Numbered from the stretch's first letter, positions 12,861 through 24,296 are shown. The stretch: DNA of 64,000 nucleotides from Wyeomyia smithii (GCF_029784165.1 NC_073695.1:209889781-209953780); one strand, 5' to 3'. The notes: generated from the sequence alone by a model not told the origin. Numbers and translations: made by a program.

Positions 12861-13264
12861 CGCGCTAAATCTAGCGCACTAGCGCCGACAGAACACGTAC
12901 CTCTTTACTCCTCCTTTCAGCAGGGTTGGTGGTCCGGACGGTCGAAGCTGCAGCCGTTACAGCCAGCAGCACCAATACAGCAGCTTCAAACAGCCACCAG
13001 CAGCGAGCCGGGTGTGCGATCACTCAGCACAGCGACACAACTCGCTGTCAACTGTTGGCTTCTTCTTTTTCCTCCTTTGTGTTGAGCTTCTCGTCCACTG
13101 CTGTAGCACAGGCTCGTCCACAGGCTTACGCACCAGCAAACAGCCACGATTCGAAACAGTTGCACAAAGGCGGGCGACCTTGAACCTTCACTCAACCAGG
13201 CAAACAATGCCAACACTTGCTCACGCGTCTTTTGTTTTATATTCTATCGGAGCGATCACCAAAC

Positions 13265-13299
13265 ACGTCCGATACTGATGCGTATTCGGCACAGAATGA
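13265..13299 (-). promoter_or_regulatory. Internal downstream core promoter (Inr + DPE) of the I-clade LINE
   Basis: On the minus strand an initiator TCATTC has its A at 13297. Counting that A as +1, GGACGT falls exactly at +28 to +33 (13270-13265), matching the arthropod downstream promoter element RGWYVT at its required spacing. TATA-less Inr+DPE promoters at the extreme 5' end are typical of I, jockey and Doc LINEs. This fixes the element's 5' end and argues against 5' truncation. Confidence 0.75.
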
Positions 13300-14270
13300 T
13301 TTTTTTTCTCTGTTAGTATTCATTCTTTTGACTTTTAACTCTTGATTCTTTTGACTCTCGGGTCGTCGATTCTTGTCTTTTAACTTTTTTAACTCTTTTG
13401 ACTCTTAACTCTTTTGACTATTGTCCCTTAATTCTTTTAACTCGTATGATTCGTGACTCTTTTGACTTTTATCTCTTTTGACTTGTGACTATTTTAACTC
13501 TTGTCTTTTAACTCGTTTGACTCTCGACTCTTTTGACTGTTGATTCTTTTGACTCTTTTTACTCTCGGCTTTTTTGACTCTGGACTCCTTTGACTTCTTT
13601 GACTCCTGATTTTTTTGGCGCATGATTCCTTTGACTCTTGACTCACTTGGCTTTTTACTCTAATTTTTGAATTTAAATTACTACTTCAATTTTTGGCTAA
13701 ACCTATAATTCATAAGTTCAATTTGTGCCTTTTCTTTGTGGCTCTGATTTTTTTCTTAGATTTTTGACTTTGATGTTCAACTAAAATGTTTGACCATAAT
13801 TTTTGCGTTTAATAGTTTGCTTTACTTCAATTTTTGACTTTGACTTGTTATAATATTTTTTTTGCGTTGATTTTTCATTTAAATGTAGGAATTTCAAATT
13901 TATGAAATAATAAACTGTTTTTTACATTGTTTTTGTATTTTTAGCCTCAAGTTTACTATCTAATTTATTGCCTTAATTTTTTCTTTCGACTGGTTTCCCT
14001 GATTTACAGTTTTATTGTTCCACTGTTTTACTGGTTGGCTGTTTTTATGCTCACTTCGTTTTCTTTTTATTGTTTCACTGTTTTAATGTTAATTTTGTTG
14101 CAATGTTTCATCGTATTAATTGTTTTAATTATTTTCCTGAATATTTTGATCTGTTTCTTACTTAATTTCAATTGCTTTTGTTGGATAAATTACGCTTTGT
14201 ACACGTTGAAATTAAAATGTTGCTACGTTTTTTATATCGTTTTTTCAGCGTTTATAGTCCAACAGTCTAC
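13300..14270 (+). repeat. Decayed GACTCTT tract, right part, grading into T-rich DNA
   Basis: From 13321 to 13660 irregular GACTCTTTT and GACTCTT units continue the tract interrupted by the LINE. From 13660 to 14270 only T-rich phrases such as TTTTTGACTTTGA remain. The plus strand stays pyrimidine-skewed throughout, consistent with progressive decay away from the satellite core. Confidence 0.6.
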
Positions 14271-16690
14271 AGTCTTCCCTTTTAATAGCAGAAGGGCGAC
14301 AGCTTCGTTTAAACAAGATAGTCATTGCCATATTTTGCCAATGTCATAGCCAAGTTGTACCGGTTCCGGAAACCAATGACCAGTGTCAGTATCCGGGATT
14401 GAAACTTGTTTCTGTGAGTAGCTTTCATCTGGAACCAGCAAACATCTCACAATAGATATTTTCGTGGTCTGAAATTGATTTATGAGGTTGATCTTCGGTC
14501 AAGATAAAACGCCAGAAACTAAAAAGCACCTGAATTCTATGTAAGTAGCTTTTATGCGTTTGAACATTCAAGGGCAACAATGTTTGAACAGTTGGAATTA
14601 AACGATTGTCATAAATCTCAATTACAGTTGATATAACACGATGTAATCTCTACGAACATTGCAACCAGAGATGACTAGAGTGGCAGCTGTTCCCAGTGCA
14701 TAAAATGTCATCATATAATTCATTGTGACACCTAATTGTGAACTCCATAAATACAATGGGAATGTTGCATCCAAGCTTCTGGTACACCAAACAAGAGGAC
14801 GACGTTTCATCCAGATTCTCCTGTCTGTTACTTACACTGACTAAACGAGAGTTCATTTCACATCATCAGTTTACTACTCGCGAGGACCGGAGGCGCTGGG
14901 GCTTTGGCTCGGAGGAAAAGTACCTTCACCAAACGACCTTTTCGTGCAGTTTTTATATTTTCTCTCCAAACATACTCGGTGTCTGGGTATGTTTGCTTCC
15001 ACCAGCCGCCAACCTATCAGCCTCAGAGTACGACAGCCAGCGCCTCCACCACTTTCAGTTACGCTCATAAACTTCTCATACATAATAGAGACAGAAGCAC
15101 TTCGTTTTTCCTCTTAAATTGGACCAACTTGAAGCAGTATCAATGGAGCAAAGTGTAACCCAAAAGACGGAAAAATAACTACGAACATGGCGTTGTTGGT
15201 ACAAGGGCACAGACAAGAAACCAGTCTGGTTCAGGGATGGAACACTTTTGCAACCGACAGCCAGGGTTGCCTCCCTTTTTCTGTCCGGTTCACCAGAGAG
15301 GAACTGTTTTATTCCCCTTTCTCTGCTTGCTCGTAAATAATTTCAGCATAAGTGCTGTTTCACTTGAAATCAAAGAAAATGTTCGTGATGCTTACTGATA
15401 TCTTCGTCTCGTAAAAAAAGAGCAGTTTAATGGAGAAAATTTGGTCGTTCTGCGTCACGAGTTGCCACCTGTTGCAGGCATTTTACTACAAGTTTTGTAG
15501 ATGATACATTGTTTTGACTGTATAGAAAATTTTCCTATTCATACTATCCTCGATGACATATGCTCAGCTTGATGATACTTGATTACACAGTCTGCTGTTG
15601 AAACATTTCGTCCAAAGGTAGAGACGTAACATAACTTCAAACGAACCGTTCTCTCCTCAATGACCACGTGGTTTAGGAACGACCTCGGTAGCTGAAAGCA
15701 GTAATTGATGGCCTCTACGGTTTCCAAGAAAGTGACGTATTCCAAACGATTGTTTTTTTCCCGTTCCAGTCTGGAAACTTTAGTAGATAGCCAAAAAAAG
15801 AAGGAAAAAAGAAATCGTCTAAATGTGAACTACCAGTGCCGCTTCAGAGGTGAGAGAAAATCAATATTTTGCTTTGTTCGAGATCAAATCGACTTCGGAA
15901 ATTGAAGCAGAAAAGCATCAACCCGAACTGTGTTCTGTGGAGATAAGTAATGGGGTTTTGATTGCACGTTCACCTTTCGACTGCATACCTAGTTAGAGTA
16001 TTAAATAACTGGCGTAATAACGAAGTGAAGCACAGGAAATGAAGTGTACTTCGCCTGTCACGTAACCGAAGCTAAGCCCTACCCCACCTGACGGCAGTGT
16101 CAACCAAAGCGGAACACGGCAACGGGTGATCAACTCTAAGCCGAGTCTAGATGTTATAGCCCGGGCTGCGGTAATTTGTAGGTTAAGAAAATACCATAAA
16201 ATAATAGGCTTCCTGTCGGTGACACTTCGACAGCCCGGAGGATAAATAAAGCTCGTTACGGGAAGGAAAAACAATTAGTCTAACGCAAACCGTAATTGGA
16301 AAAAGTTCTACTGATTTGAAGATACCGGAGCGACAGCAGTCAGTCAATTTGGTTCAGACAGACTGGGATGGAATGTAATGAATTTACTATGTTACTCCGG
16401 ACCGGAACAGTTTTTGACATGTTTGTACCGAACCGGTGTGATACAGATTTTGGGCAGTCGAAAGGTTATCGAAATTCACATGGATGATACTTTTCTCAAA
16501 AGGTTAAATGGTGGGGTATTGGTTTCATTATTAATCCCATTTAGCCGACGTTCGCGGAGAATGGAAGAATTAAACAATAACATTTTATGATAACATTGAA
16601 AAAAAAAAAACAAAATACGCTTGCCTACTCTTGAAGTATACCAGTATACAAGAAAGAAAGAGAGTAAACTAAAAAAAAGAAAGCGAAAGA
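14271..16690. other. No gene recognised
   Basis: Mixed-composition noncoding DNA. Open frames are at most 110 codons, without start context, codon bias or motifs I can recognise. A GC-richer patch at 16020-16260 is unremarkable. I see no repeat or element boundary here. Confidence 0.4.
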
Positions 16691-16694
16691 AATC

Positions 16695-16710
16695 AGAGAG
16701 AGAGAGAGAG
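16695..16710 (+). repeat. (AG)n microsatellite
   Basis: Eight AG dinucleotides immediately upstream of a degenerate SINE copy; an ordinary microsatellite. Confidence 0.8.
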
Positions 16711-16714
16711 ATGA

Positions 16715-16845
16715 GAGCTGAATTGACTACGGTCGTGAGTTCCAATCTTAGTAGAATCAAGGCCATTCGATGTCAAAAAAAGTACTTCAGCATGGGTTTC
16801 AAATCAAGCTTCCCAATCACTTACCTTTCCTTTATGCTGAATTCT
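16715..16845 (+). mobile_element. Degenerate tRNA-derived SINE, plus strand
   Basis: Contains a decayed B-box-like GAGTTCCAATCTT at 16737-16749, then a body matching the copy at 46230-46395: AATCAAGGCCATT, then AAAGTACTTCAGCATGG, then CTTCCCAATCACTTACC, ending near CTGAATTCT. The A-box half is poor. Family membership is clear from comparison within this window; the family name is unknown to me. Confidence 0.6.
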
Positions 16846-16849
16846 TTGT

Positions 16850-18109
16850 TATCTTGGTATGACTTTTTTTTTATTTTGTATTGACCCACTGCGACCGGTA
16901 GTTATTTGATCTTTTGTGGCATTGTCCGGACGTTTTTGCTTTTCGCACATTTTTGTTTTTTTACCCTTTTTATTTATTTATTTCACTTCGTCTCCAGTTC
17001 AAGCTGTAAAGACTGACCTTAACTAGTTATTATACCTTATACTAATGCATCTTGCAGTGCTACTTATTGAGAAGTAACCTGTTCCGTGTTATAGCGCTTT
17101 TTGTCTCCTCTTTCAGACTTAGTAACCTACTGCCTTCCTTATCGACCTTATCATATCCTCCAGCTAGTCTATAATATTATCGAAGCTTTAGACCACTGCT
17201 TATTGAGTATGGAGGGAAGTACTGCCTTCTTTATCGACCCTATCATAATCTCTTGCAAGCTATCACTCTAACAGCGTATAACGCGCTATAGCCCAAGTAA
17301 CACACGTTGGTAAAGAATAGTTGACATTACCTATTCCATGACATCTCTATCACCAGAAAAGCGCAAAACATGAAGGCTAATAGAACAAGTACCGATAACA
17401 GCATGATAGCAAGCCAACTTGATAGAATTAAGTGGCAAAATACACCTCGAGTACTAATACGGCAATGCGCAAATCTGTTGCTATGACAACTGTTAACCAG
17501 CGCATGGGCAAATGTGTTATGTCGGCGCAGTGCAACTAGATCGACAGTAGCTTTTATCAGTGGCAGTTTTAATTGATTATAAATTGATGACAAAAAATAA
17601 TTTTCAACCTTTCAAAAAGAGTTGTTTCTTTTGCTTGAACATTAAAATTGTTTTCGCATAGTTTCAACGTTATCTGCATATATTACACTGCAAGCTTTTT
17701 GTTTATCTTTTGATGGCACGTTTCGACCCGCTTCGAATAAATATAGAAATCGTTCATATAATTGAAATATTAATTTGATCAAGTATTTTTAAGTTGAGTG
17801 TTGAATGCTACGACTGTTGTGCTAAGGAAAAGCTTTTTACAGGTACGTAATGTTGTTATTAGATGGTGTAATGTCTTACGAAAAGACCAAGTGATAGTGA
17901 TTGTTATTTTTGAACTCATGTTATTAAAAAACATCTCCAAAACCAGAAAAAATGAGCTTGTTTTCGAAATGCGGTTGTATTACTGATGAAAAACAACTTC
18001 AAACACAATATAATAACACAAGTATTTAATTGCGCTTGTAGTACACCTATATGACTACTTTCGTTGTAATCTATTTTCTAACATGTTTTGTGTGTTACTT
18101 GGGAGTCAA
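16850..18109. other. No gene recognised; short repeat at 17185-17225
   Basis: AT-rich noncoding DNA. About 40 bp at 17185-17225 (ATTATCGAAGCTTTAGACCA onward to GGAGGGAAGT) recurs in diverged form at 18112-18155, so part of this stretch belongs to a dispersed repeat that adjoins SINE copies. Nothing else is identifiable. Confidence 0.35.
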
Positions 18110-18129
18110 TGATATTATCAAAGCTTTGG

Positions 18130-18285
18130 ATCAGTGGTTATTGAGTCTGGAGGGAAGTTTTTGTGTGGAAGAGCCTGAGAATAAACCCATATTTAAAGTC
18201 CTTTTGCCAACGAATGGTTTGGTTTTATTAAGATTCGAACCTTCGATTGTCAAAGCGGACTCTGTAACCTTGCGGCTATGAAGAT
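18130..18285 (-). mobile_element. tRNA-derived SINE copy, minus strand
   Basis: Read on the minus strand, the head GCCGCAAGGTTACAGAGTCC is followed by a B box GGTTCGAATCTT and a body (CAAAAGGACTTTAAATATGG) matching the plus-strand copy at 46230-46395. The head is identical to that copy over about 20 bases. The sequence lacks a convincing tRNA fold and CCA-type end, so it is a SINE rather than a tRNA gene. Confidence 0.65.
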
Positions 18286-18289
18286 TGGT

Positions 18290-18500
18290 ATGACTGCCTC
18301 TTAACACAAAAATAAGTCCCTCTTTTAATAGAGCTGACCAGAAGGATCCCCAACAAAACTTCTCCAGGGAATTATATGTGGCGATATTTGGCAAAAGGCA
18401 CAAGGCTCGGTATAGCAGTGCAGTAAGCGTTTAAAAGGATAGCGGTATTGATAGTAACAGAAGTGCTGGATACAGTAGATACCCGGGTATATCTGACAAT
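18290..18500 (+). repeat. Dispersed repeat module shared with 46405-46570
   Basis: Both places contain CTCCAGGGAATT, GGCGATATT and AGGCTCGGTATAG in the same order and orientation. Here the adjoining SINE is inverted relative to the module, whereas at 46 kb both run on the plus strand, so the module is a separate repeat and not simply the SINE tail. Confidence 0.5.
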
Positions 18501-18744
18501 AGATCAACGATTTTGGTCGCTGTGAGGAAGTCTACTGGCATCTTTTACTAGAGGAAGTGCCCCTGCACCAGCTAACCCAAATATCACTGCTGATACCACT
18601 ACTGCTGCTGAAGGTATCCGTTGCTACAGCTGCTGCTGTTCAGTAAGGATTGTTATAGTCGCTTTCTAGATCCAATATGAGCAGTTTCGGCTGAAACAAG
18701 CTCTTATATAGGCCAAATAGTACACTCCGAATTACTAGGTCTAT

Positions 18745-18850
18745 GATTCTGTCGACCGTGCTTGGGAAGCAATCACATAATGACCAATCAGAGGCCGAAT
18801 TTTTCGTTTTGACAAGGCTTGACAATTTTCAATAGTACAATATTTTGAAT
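18745..18850 (+). repeat. Dispersed repeat also present at 35.2 and 36.0 kb
   Basis: Shares TGTCGACYGTGCTTGGGAAG and, further on, TTTTCAATAGT with 35180-35270 and 36018-36110; a weaker match (GATTGGTCAAGG...TTTTTCAATAATACAAT) lies at 28508-28560. It looks like the end of a diverged interspersed element. I cannot name the family. Confidence 0.45.
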
Positions 18851-19009
18851 GATAAAATTTAAATTTTCTGCATTTGAGAAGAATCTTAGAAGATTTTCCA
18901 ATCTATTGCTGCAAGAACGAAGAAAATCCATCGTAAACTAACCGATTTATAAGCATTTGAAATTGGACATATTTATAAGTTTTTTCGGTTTGGAATTTTC
19001 ATTTTAAAT

Positions 19010-20030
19010 CTCTATGTAGCCGAGTATGTAGCCGAACTTCCTGAGAGACGTAGTTCCACGTCGAAAAAGAACAGTAATAAAATGGAAGAAGATGTGAAAT
19101 ATATGTAGAAAATAAAACGGGGACCTAGAAATAAAACAGAAGCATTTGCGAGAAAATATCATAAGGAATACAAGATATGCAAAATAATATAGTAAAAAAC
19201 ATTGAAAAGAAAATGAAGGAAGGAAGAAACATGAAAGTAATGTTGTCGAGCGTGAGAGAAACTTCAATGTTTTCAAAAATTCAAAGAGGGAAAAAGTTGC
19301 AATGTGAAAGAAATTAAAATTAAAAAGAGAAAGCTCAATTGAAAATGTTCTAGAGATAAGAAACTAGAAACGAGAATGGAGAAAAGAACAACGAGAAAAA
19401 AATCTTTAAAACGGAAACGCAAAAGAAAATATGACGGAGAAGAAAAAAAATAATGAAGAGGGACAGGAAAATGAGTCTCGAAAAATAAAAAAAATGAGAA
19501 AGGAATCGGAACAAAATAATAATCCAGGAATAAGGCATACAGAAATAGGAAAGGTAAGTAGGAATCAATGAGAAAGGGTAGAATATATAATAAGCAAACT
19601 GATTTGCAATGATAACTGGAAATAAATGGAAAACCGAAATCGGAAAGAAAACAAAGACTGGAACTTTATAAAGAAATACTAAAATGGAAATGTGATGTGA
19701 ATTGTGCCAGGGGAAATAAAATAATAGATTGAAAAGAGAAAATAAGTGAGGTGGAAAAGAATACAGAAATAAACATAAATTTCATAGTGAAGTTACACCA
19801 GTAACATGAAGTGAATGAGGTAATATGAAACCAACTAGAAAATGAGCACCAAATAAGATGTTGAAAAAAAAAAACAAAATGGAGAAAATTTAATTTTTAA
19901 TGAAGTAATATAAATATAAAAGTAAAATGAGAATAATGTGAGAAAATACTAAAAGAATAAGAAAAACTGTATAGAAATTACATTTGAAAATAAAAATATC
20001 ATGTAAGGGAAATGAAGGGTTGCAACAAGC
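19010..20030. repeat. A/G-rich, strand-skewed low-complexity desert
   Basis: About 1 kb of plus-strand purine-rich DNA made of short phrases such as GAAAATA, GAAAAGA and AAATAAAAC. It resembles a heavily mutated (GAAAATA)n array without remaining register. Minus-strand open frames here are Phe/Ser/Leu-rich translations of the skew, not genes. Confidence 0.5.
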
Positions 20031-20159
20031 TTGTAACTGGTCACGGTAGAACATCTTTTCACTGCGATAACTGTTTTCTTTTTCTACTAACGGTAACAAG
20101 GCTCGCTGTCCAAAAATATTCTTGAACAAACATGTCCAACGAGTACTCGCCCGCCACCA

Positions 20160-20164
20160 CGACG
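20160..20164. repeat. Target-site duplication CGACG, left
   Basis: CGACG immediately before the CACAGTG terminus is repeated exactly at 21524-21528 after the other terminus. Five-base GC-rich duplications are characteristic of Transib transposons. Confidence 0.75.
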
Positions 20165-21523
20165 CACAGTGGGGCAAATTGGTCCGTTGGCGCGACAAAA
20201 CCTCATAACTCCTTAACAGTTGTTTCCACAGTGTTTATGTCTTCGGCAATGTTGTTCACAATAACACATCCTTTTGAATAATGTATTCAGGCAGCTTTAA
20301 TTTTTTTCTACAGATAGCACTGACATCTATCTTCTGAATAAATGGTGCTAGCCATTTTGTTTCTTCGGGAAAGTTGTTTATATCATCAATTGACATAAAG
20401 TTGTCTAACATATTATAACTGTAGGACGGACAGTTAACGAGATAAAATTCTTTTCATTATTCATAAATCCAAAATTTCAGAAATGAATCATAGCTGAGAC
20501 TTAAGTACATATGCTTCAATTTCTGATATATTCGAATTTACGAGTCATCATGAAATGAATTATTGGAAGTTTGTAGTTACCTTTGTATAGTTTTTTGCCA
20601 GCCTATGATGTGACATCATATTTGAGAAAGAATATAAAATATAATTTTAATGTTATTGTTTGTGACAAAATATTTCAAATAGGAACATTGTTCAATTAAA
20701 GATTAGTTGGTCATGTTCCCTTTCTAAGAGCTCCTCTTGTTATATTTTATTCCATTTGGCATAGATACTAAACGCTCACTTTTGTTTAAGACACTGTTTA
20801 TCCAATAACAAGCTGATTCCTAGTACTAATAATTATTTCTGAGGGGTCTCCATACTACTGGACGTCAGTTTTGAAAGACCTCCGAACACAATTATGGTCG
20901 TGTTGCATACACCGGCTTTAGCAAAGCCTATTGTAGGAAAAACATCGATACGGACACTGCTGATTAATGATTTTTTACATGAATTGGCATGAAAACAATC
21001 GTTGCGAAAACTCGAATTACTCGGTAAGTCGCAACTAGTAGCAGCTGATTTTTGGTTTAGTACTAGCAAATACCTTATATTTTAGTACAATAATTGTTTC
21101 ATAGCAGAACAACGTAGAACTTTATGTTTTTCATATTGTCGAAAATGAGGAAAGATTAGAAAAAAACTTGTTTGATATAGTATTCCCTTCGAACCTATTT
21201 TCAACAAAACTGTCTTGATATCACATTACCTTTTAGTTGATACTCTATTTCATGAGGATCATATGAGTTAGCTAATTAATTTTTAAGTATTGGCATGCAC
21301 TACTGGAAAATATCTGTGAAAATTTTTTCTTCCATTTTACAAGCATTGTAAATCCTCACTTTCACAATATTACAGCACATTTTCTAAATTATTTTAAAAA
21401 GTAAATTATCATAATTTCCAGCCGATAACATGTCTACTGCAAGTAGAAGATAAAATGAGGCATGAAAACTGAATTTCGTTTTTTGAGTTTTGTCGCGACT
21501 TTTCAGTGTTCTGCCCCATAGTG
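20165..21523. mobile_element. Transib-type DNA transposon, apparently non-autonomous (1359 bp)
   Basis: The left terminus reads CACAGTGGGGCA and the right, inverted, CACTATGGGGCA. Similarity continues inward to GCGCGACAAAAC (left, 20190-20201) and TCGCGACAAAAC (right, inverted, 21489-21500). Exact 5-bp CGACG duplications flank it. Transib termini begin CACWATGG-like and make 5-bp GC-rich duplications; CACAGTG is also the heptamer of the V(D)J recombination signal, Transib transposase being the relative of RAG1. The interior is AT-rich with no long frame, and I recognise no transposase motif, so it would depend on an enzyme encoded elsewhere. Confidence 0.75.
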
Positions 21524-22230
21524 CGACGTTTTTTCCGGAAACGTATTTTAACATTTTTTCTAGAAACGACAATTACTCAGGTTTAAAATTTGATCTACCA
21601 GTTGACCAAGTAATATTCAATAGGCGGTTCGATTGAATTTTACTATATTTTTGCATTTGAAACAGGAAAAATAAAACATTGCGTTTCCTATAAGAGAAAA
21701 ACTGATTTCTAGAATCTGTTGGAATCGTTAGTTGTTGTGCCGATATCTTGTTATAGGTAATTACGAGACAACAAAGCTAATTACATATGTGTGTATTTGA
21801 GGATGGGATAAAAATTAAAACCTTATTATTCGGCAATTGATTAGTAATGTCTTTGTATAATTCTATAACTAAAACTACAAAAATTTATCAATGCTAAGTT
21901 TTTACTGGAAGACTATTCCAAAAATACTTCTTCTCGTCGTTCATAACTCGAAAATTGCCTTCAGCCGCATTTTCATGATCGTGCGCCTTTTTATGACCGT
22001 GTGGATCTCACTGTTTCCTTCAAGGAAAAAAATCCACCAGTTGTTTTTTCATCTAATTTTTTTGTTAACAATGAACAGCATTTCTGCCATCGCCGTGTGT
22101 CACTGTACTGTTAATTAGAGCATTCAATCAATATAAAATTAATACTACCCTCGTATTTTATCCATGTTGGGTAACAAGTGAGAAACGGTAATTTATTTTT
22201 TGAAGAACGTGCCAACGGTCATACCGAATA
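21524..22230. other. Right Transib target duplication, then noncoding DNA
   Basis: CGACG at 21524-21528 is the right copy of the target duplication. Beyond it I see AT-rich DNA without a gene or repeat I can identify; the 75-codon open frame at 21891 has no recognisable motif. Confidence 0.4.
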
Positions 22231-22492
22231 CTTCAGCACGCGCACAAAATAAAGAAGAAAACTCGTAACGAACATTCGAAGGAAGAAATAAAAGTTAAAA
22301 GTATATGTGAAAACAAGATTGGAACTTTGAGAATATGGAGTTAAATAAACAAGTAGTGAAGAAATTGAAATTAGAGGCGAATATGAAAAAGCGAAAGCAG
22401 AAATTGAAGACGGAAATGAGCAATAGGAATGTGCGATACAAATACTAACAGAAAATATACAGAACAATTACAAATGTACAGAAAATGTACAA
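22231..22492. repeat. A/G-rich desert, left of Penelope-like insertion
   Basis: Purine-rich phrases (GAAGAAA, GAAAATATACAG, GAAAATGTAC) like those at 19.0-20.0 kb. AGAAAATGTACAA at 22480-22492 is the left copy of the 13-bp duplication flanking the next insertion. Confidence 0.5.
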
Positions 22493-22720
22493 CAGAAAAT
22501 TATCCTTGACCGTAGTAGAACCCCCAACACACTTCCATTCCTTGAGATGTGCCACATATACACAACACAACAAGCCGTCAATAAGAGAACAGACATTGCC
22601 GGACTAAATACAGCCTATGCCTCTCTTTTGACTGGTATAACGAACAATAGCCCATCTCCCTCTAAAATTAGCTCAAATAGCAATAGCCAAACTTTCAATA
22701 ACCAAGATACCATTCCTTAG
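22493..22720 (+). pseudogene. C-terminal fragment of a Penelope-like polyprotein
   Basis: 76 codons, open from the insertion boundary to TAG at 22718-22720. Near the start it reads ILDR, then LPFLEMCHI, then NKRTDIAGLNTAYASLL, a pattern I associate with the tail beyond the GIY-YIG endonuclease of Penelope-like elements. No start codon or upstream domain remains because the insertion is truncated. A Ser/Asn-rich stretch precedes the stop. The assignment is from memory of the family pattern; a LINE C terminus is the main alternative. Confidence 0.55.
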
Positions 22721-23098
22721 TAGCATAAATCCACCATAGAGTACGCAACCGCCACAATCACAGTTTTTTAAATTTAAACACCGAAATAGTAAGAAACTTT
22801 AAACCTAAGCTAAAAATGACACATTTAAAATTATAATTTTCTAAATTTAGCCAATCCACCAATGTCACTATCGAACGATACAGAACACACAGTTATATGT
22901 TTTAAAAAACCGTAGGACGCGAAACAAAGCTAGAACTTGTAAGTAGGCAATGTATGTACAAATGAAAATTGTTAAAGTAGTTGACTTATTTAAATATAGT
23001 TTCCCCGAGGAAGATACCAATCGGTGTAGAAACGTAGGACAAAATTAAATAGCTGTTTTCAAACCCCGATATCAATACACGGTCGACTCCAAATACAT
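22493..23098 (+). mobile_element. 5'-truncated Penelope-like retroelement (606 bp)
   Basis: The insert is bounded by perfect 13-bp direct repeats AGAAAATGTACAA (22480-22492 and 23099-23111). It consists of a C-terminal coding fragment followed by about 375 bp of noncoding 3' sequence. That part includes a CGAGGAAG-stem-GAAACG segment at 23002-23034 resembling a hammerhead-ribozyme core, a known feature of Penelope-like element ends. The family call rests on the C-terminal peptide; 5' truncation with a target duplication is the usual product of target-primed reverse transcription. It sits inside GAAAATR-type low-complexity DNA. Confidence 0.6.
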
Positions 23099-23111
23099 AG
23101 AAAATGTACAA

Positions 23112-24180
23112 ATAAAATAAAAATACATAGAAGCGAAAGAAAACGAACATTCGAACGAAAATGTTAGATACAATGAAAAAAAAATTGAAAAGTGAAAGAT
23201 TGAATAAAATTGGTGGATAAGGATAGAATGAAACTAGGAATGAGAAACAAGAAAAAAGAAAAAAGAAAAAAAGAAAGTGGAATGATGAAAGGTCTAAAAT
23301 CAGAACATCAAAAAAGCGAATATGACGAAGAAGTGGTAGGGAAAGTATTATGAAGAAACATTAAGAGGGCTGTTGGTACTGACAACACTCTCGGTTACAC
23401 CAATAAGTAATATTATATCAGCCGACAAAGCAATTGTTATATTGACACTGTAACCCAGCCGTCAAAGAAATCGTTCTTTTCTAGATTAGACATTGTCCAG
23501 TCCAGTGAGGTGAGAGAAAGTTTTTAAAATACTTAAACTTAATTCTATTCTAAATTAAAACCTAAAACTATTTTTTTCGTTAAAACTCTCCATTGTGGTT
23601 TATTAAAATAAAATTTAAATTAAAACAGCAACTGTATTGCCTTTAAAAAGTGTAGGAAAAGAAATTGTTCTTGAAACACGTGCAAACCTACATTTGTAAT
23701 TTAACCCTAAATAAAACCTATTACCTCAATTATTGTTAAAACAAACAAATTTATAGCTAAAGCTACATTTCAAAAAATCTAAAGCGTTGTGATTTACTAA
23801 TAATATCGACCTACGGACGTTCGGGAACAAGGACAATAGTAAAAAACTGAAAGATTATGGAACCAGGTAGAAACATTAGAATAAGATTTGAGTTAACAGA
23901 TTTGGAAAGGTAGCTGAAAATATATGAGAACCCGAAATTTAGAAGAAACGAATCAATTTCCATTATACAGAGCAAAATAAAATGAAATAACCTAGGCAAA
24001 GTTTATAAAAAATGGAAAAAGAAAAATAAAAAGATAAAAAAAGGTTGAAAAAAGGAAAAGAAAAACGGAATGAAAGTTTGATCCGAATTAAAAGTATAAA
24101 ACAGAAATTCAACTACGAACGGCAAGAAGCATAAGAAACAAAAATATGTGTAGGAATACTGTTAGAATAATCCGAGCAAC
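23112..24180. repeat. A/G-rich, strand-skewed low-complexity desert
   Basis: Purine-rich plus-strand DNA resumes after the Penelope-like insertion (GAAAAAAG, GAAAGTGG, AAAATAAAAAG phrases), broken by about 400 bp of mixed AT-rich DNA at 23370-23770. No gene is visible. Confidence 0.45.
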
Positions 24181-24296
24181 TAGTTTTGTTGAGCAACAGC
24201 TTACTAATCTCTAATTCAGCCGAAATCCGCTTTATAATAGCTCAATATTCAGCATTAAAATCGTTTGTTGGTTGGGAAAGAGTACAAAGATATAGT

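Larger units (their letters stand above)
7431..13299 (-). mobile_element. I-clade non-LTR retrotransposon (LINE), near full length
   Basis: A 5.9-kb element read on the minus strand. In order it has a 5' UTR of about 437 nt starting at an Inr/DPE core promoter, ORF1 with zinc knuckles, ORF2 with endonuclease, reverse transcriptase, RNase H and a C-terminal Cys-His motif, a 3' UTR of about 390 nt, and an A tail of eight (T run at 7423-7430). The RNase H domain with this ORF1 points to the I clade, of which MosquI-type elements are known in mosquitoes. Both sides are GACTCTT-type repeat, and GATTTTTTACTC (7411-7422) resembles GATTTTTTTTCTC (13298-13310), a candidate target duplication. ORF2 carries one frameshift and two stop codons, so the copy is inactive. 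Confidence 0.9.

Noticed and set aside
20833..21069. 78-codon frame inside the Transib-type element as a transposase remnant
   Set aside because: No resemblance to Transib or RAG1 catalytic segments could be seen; too short to support.
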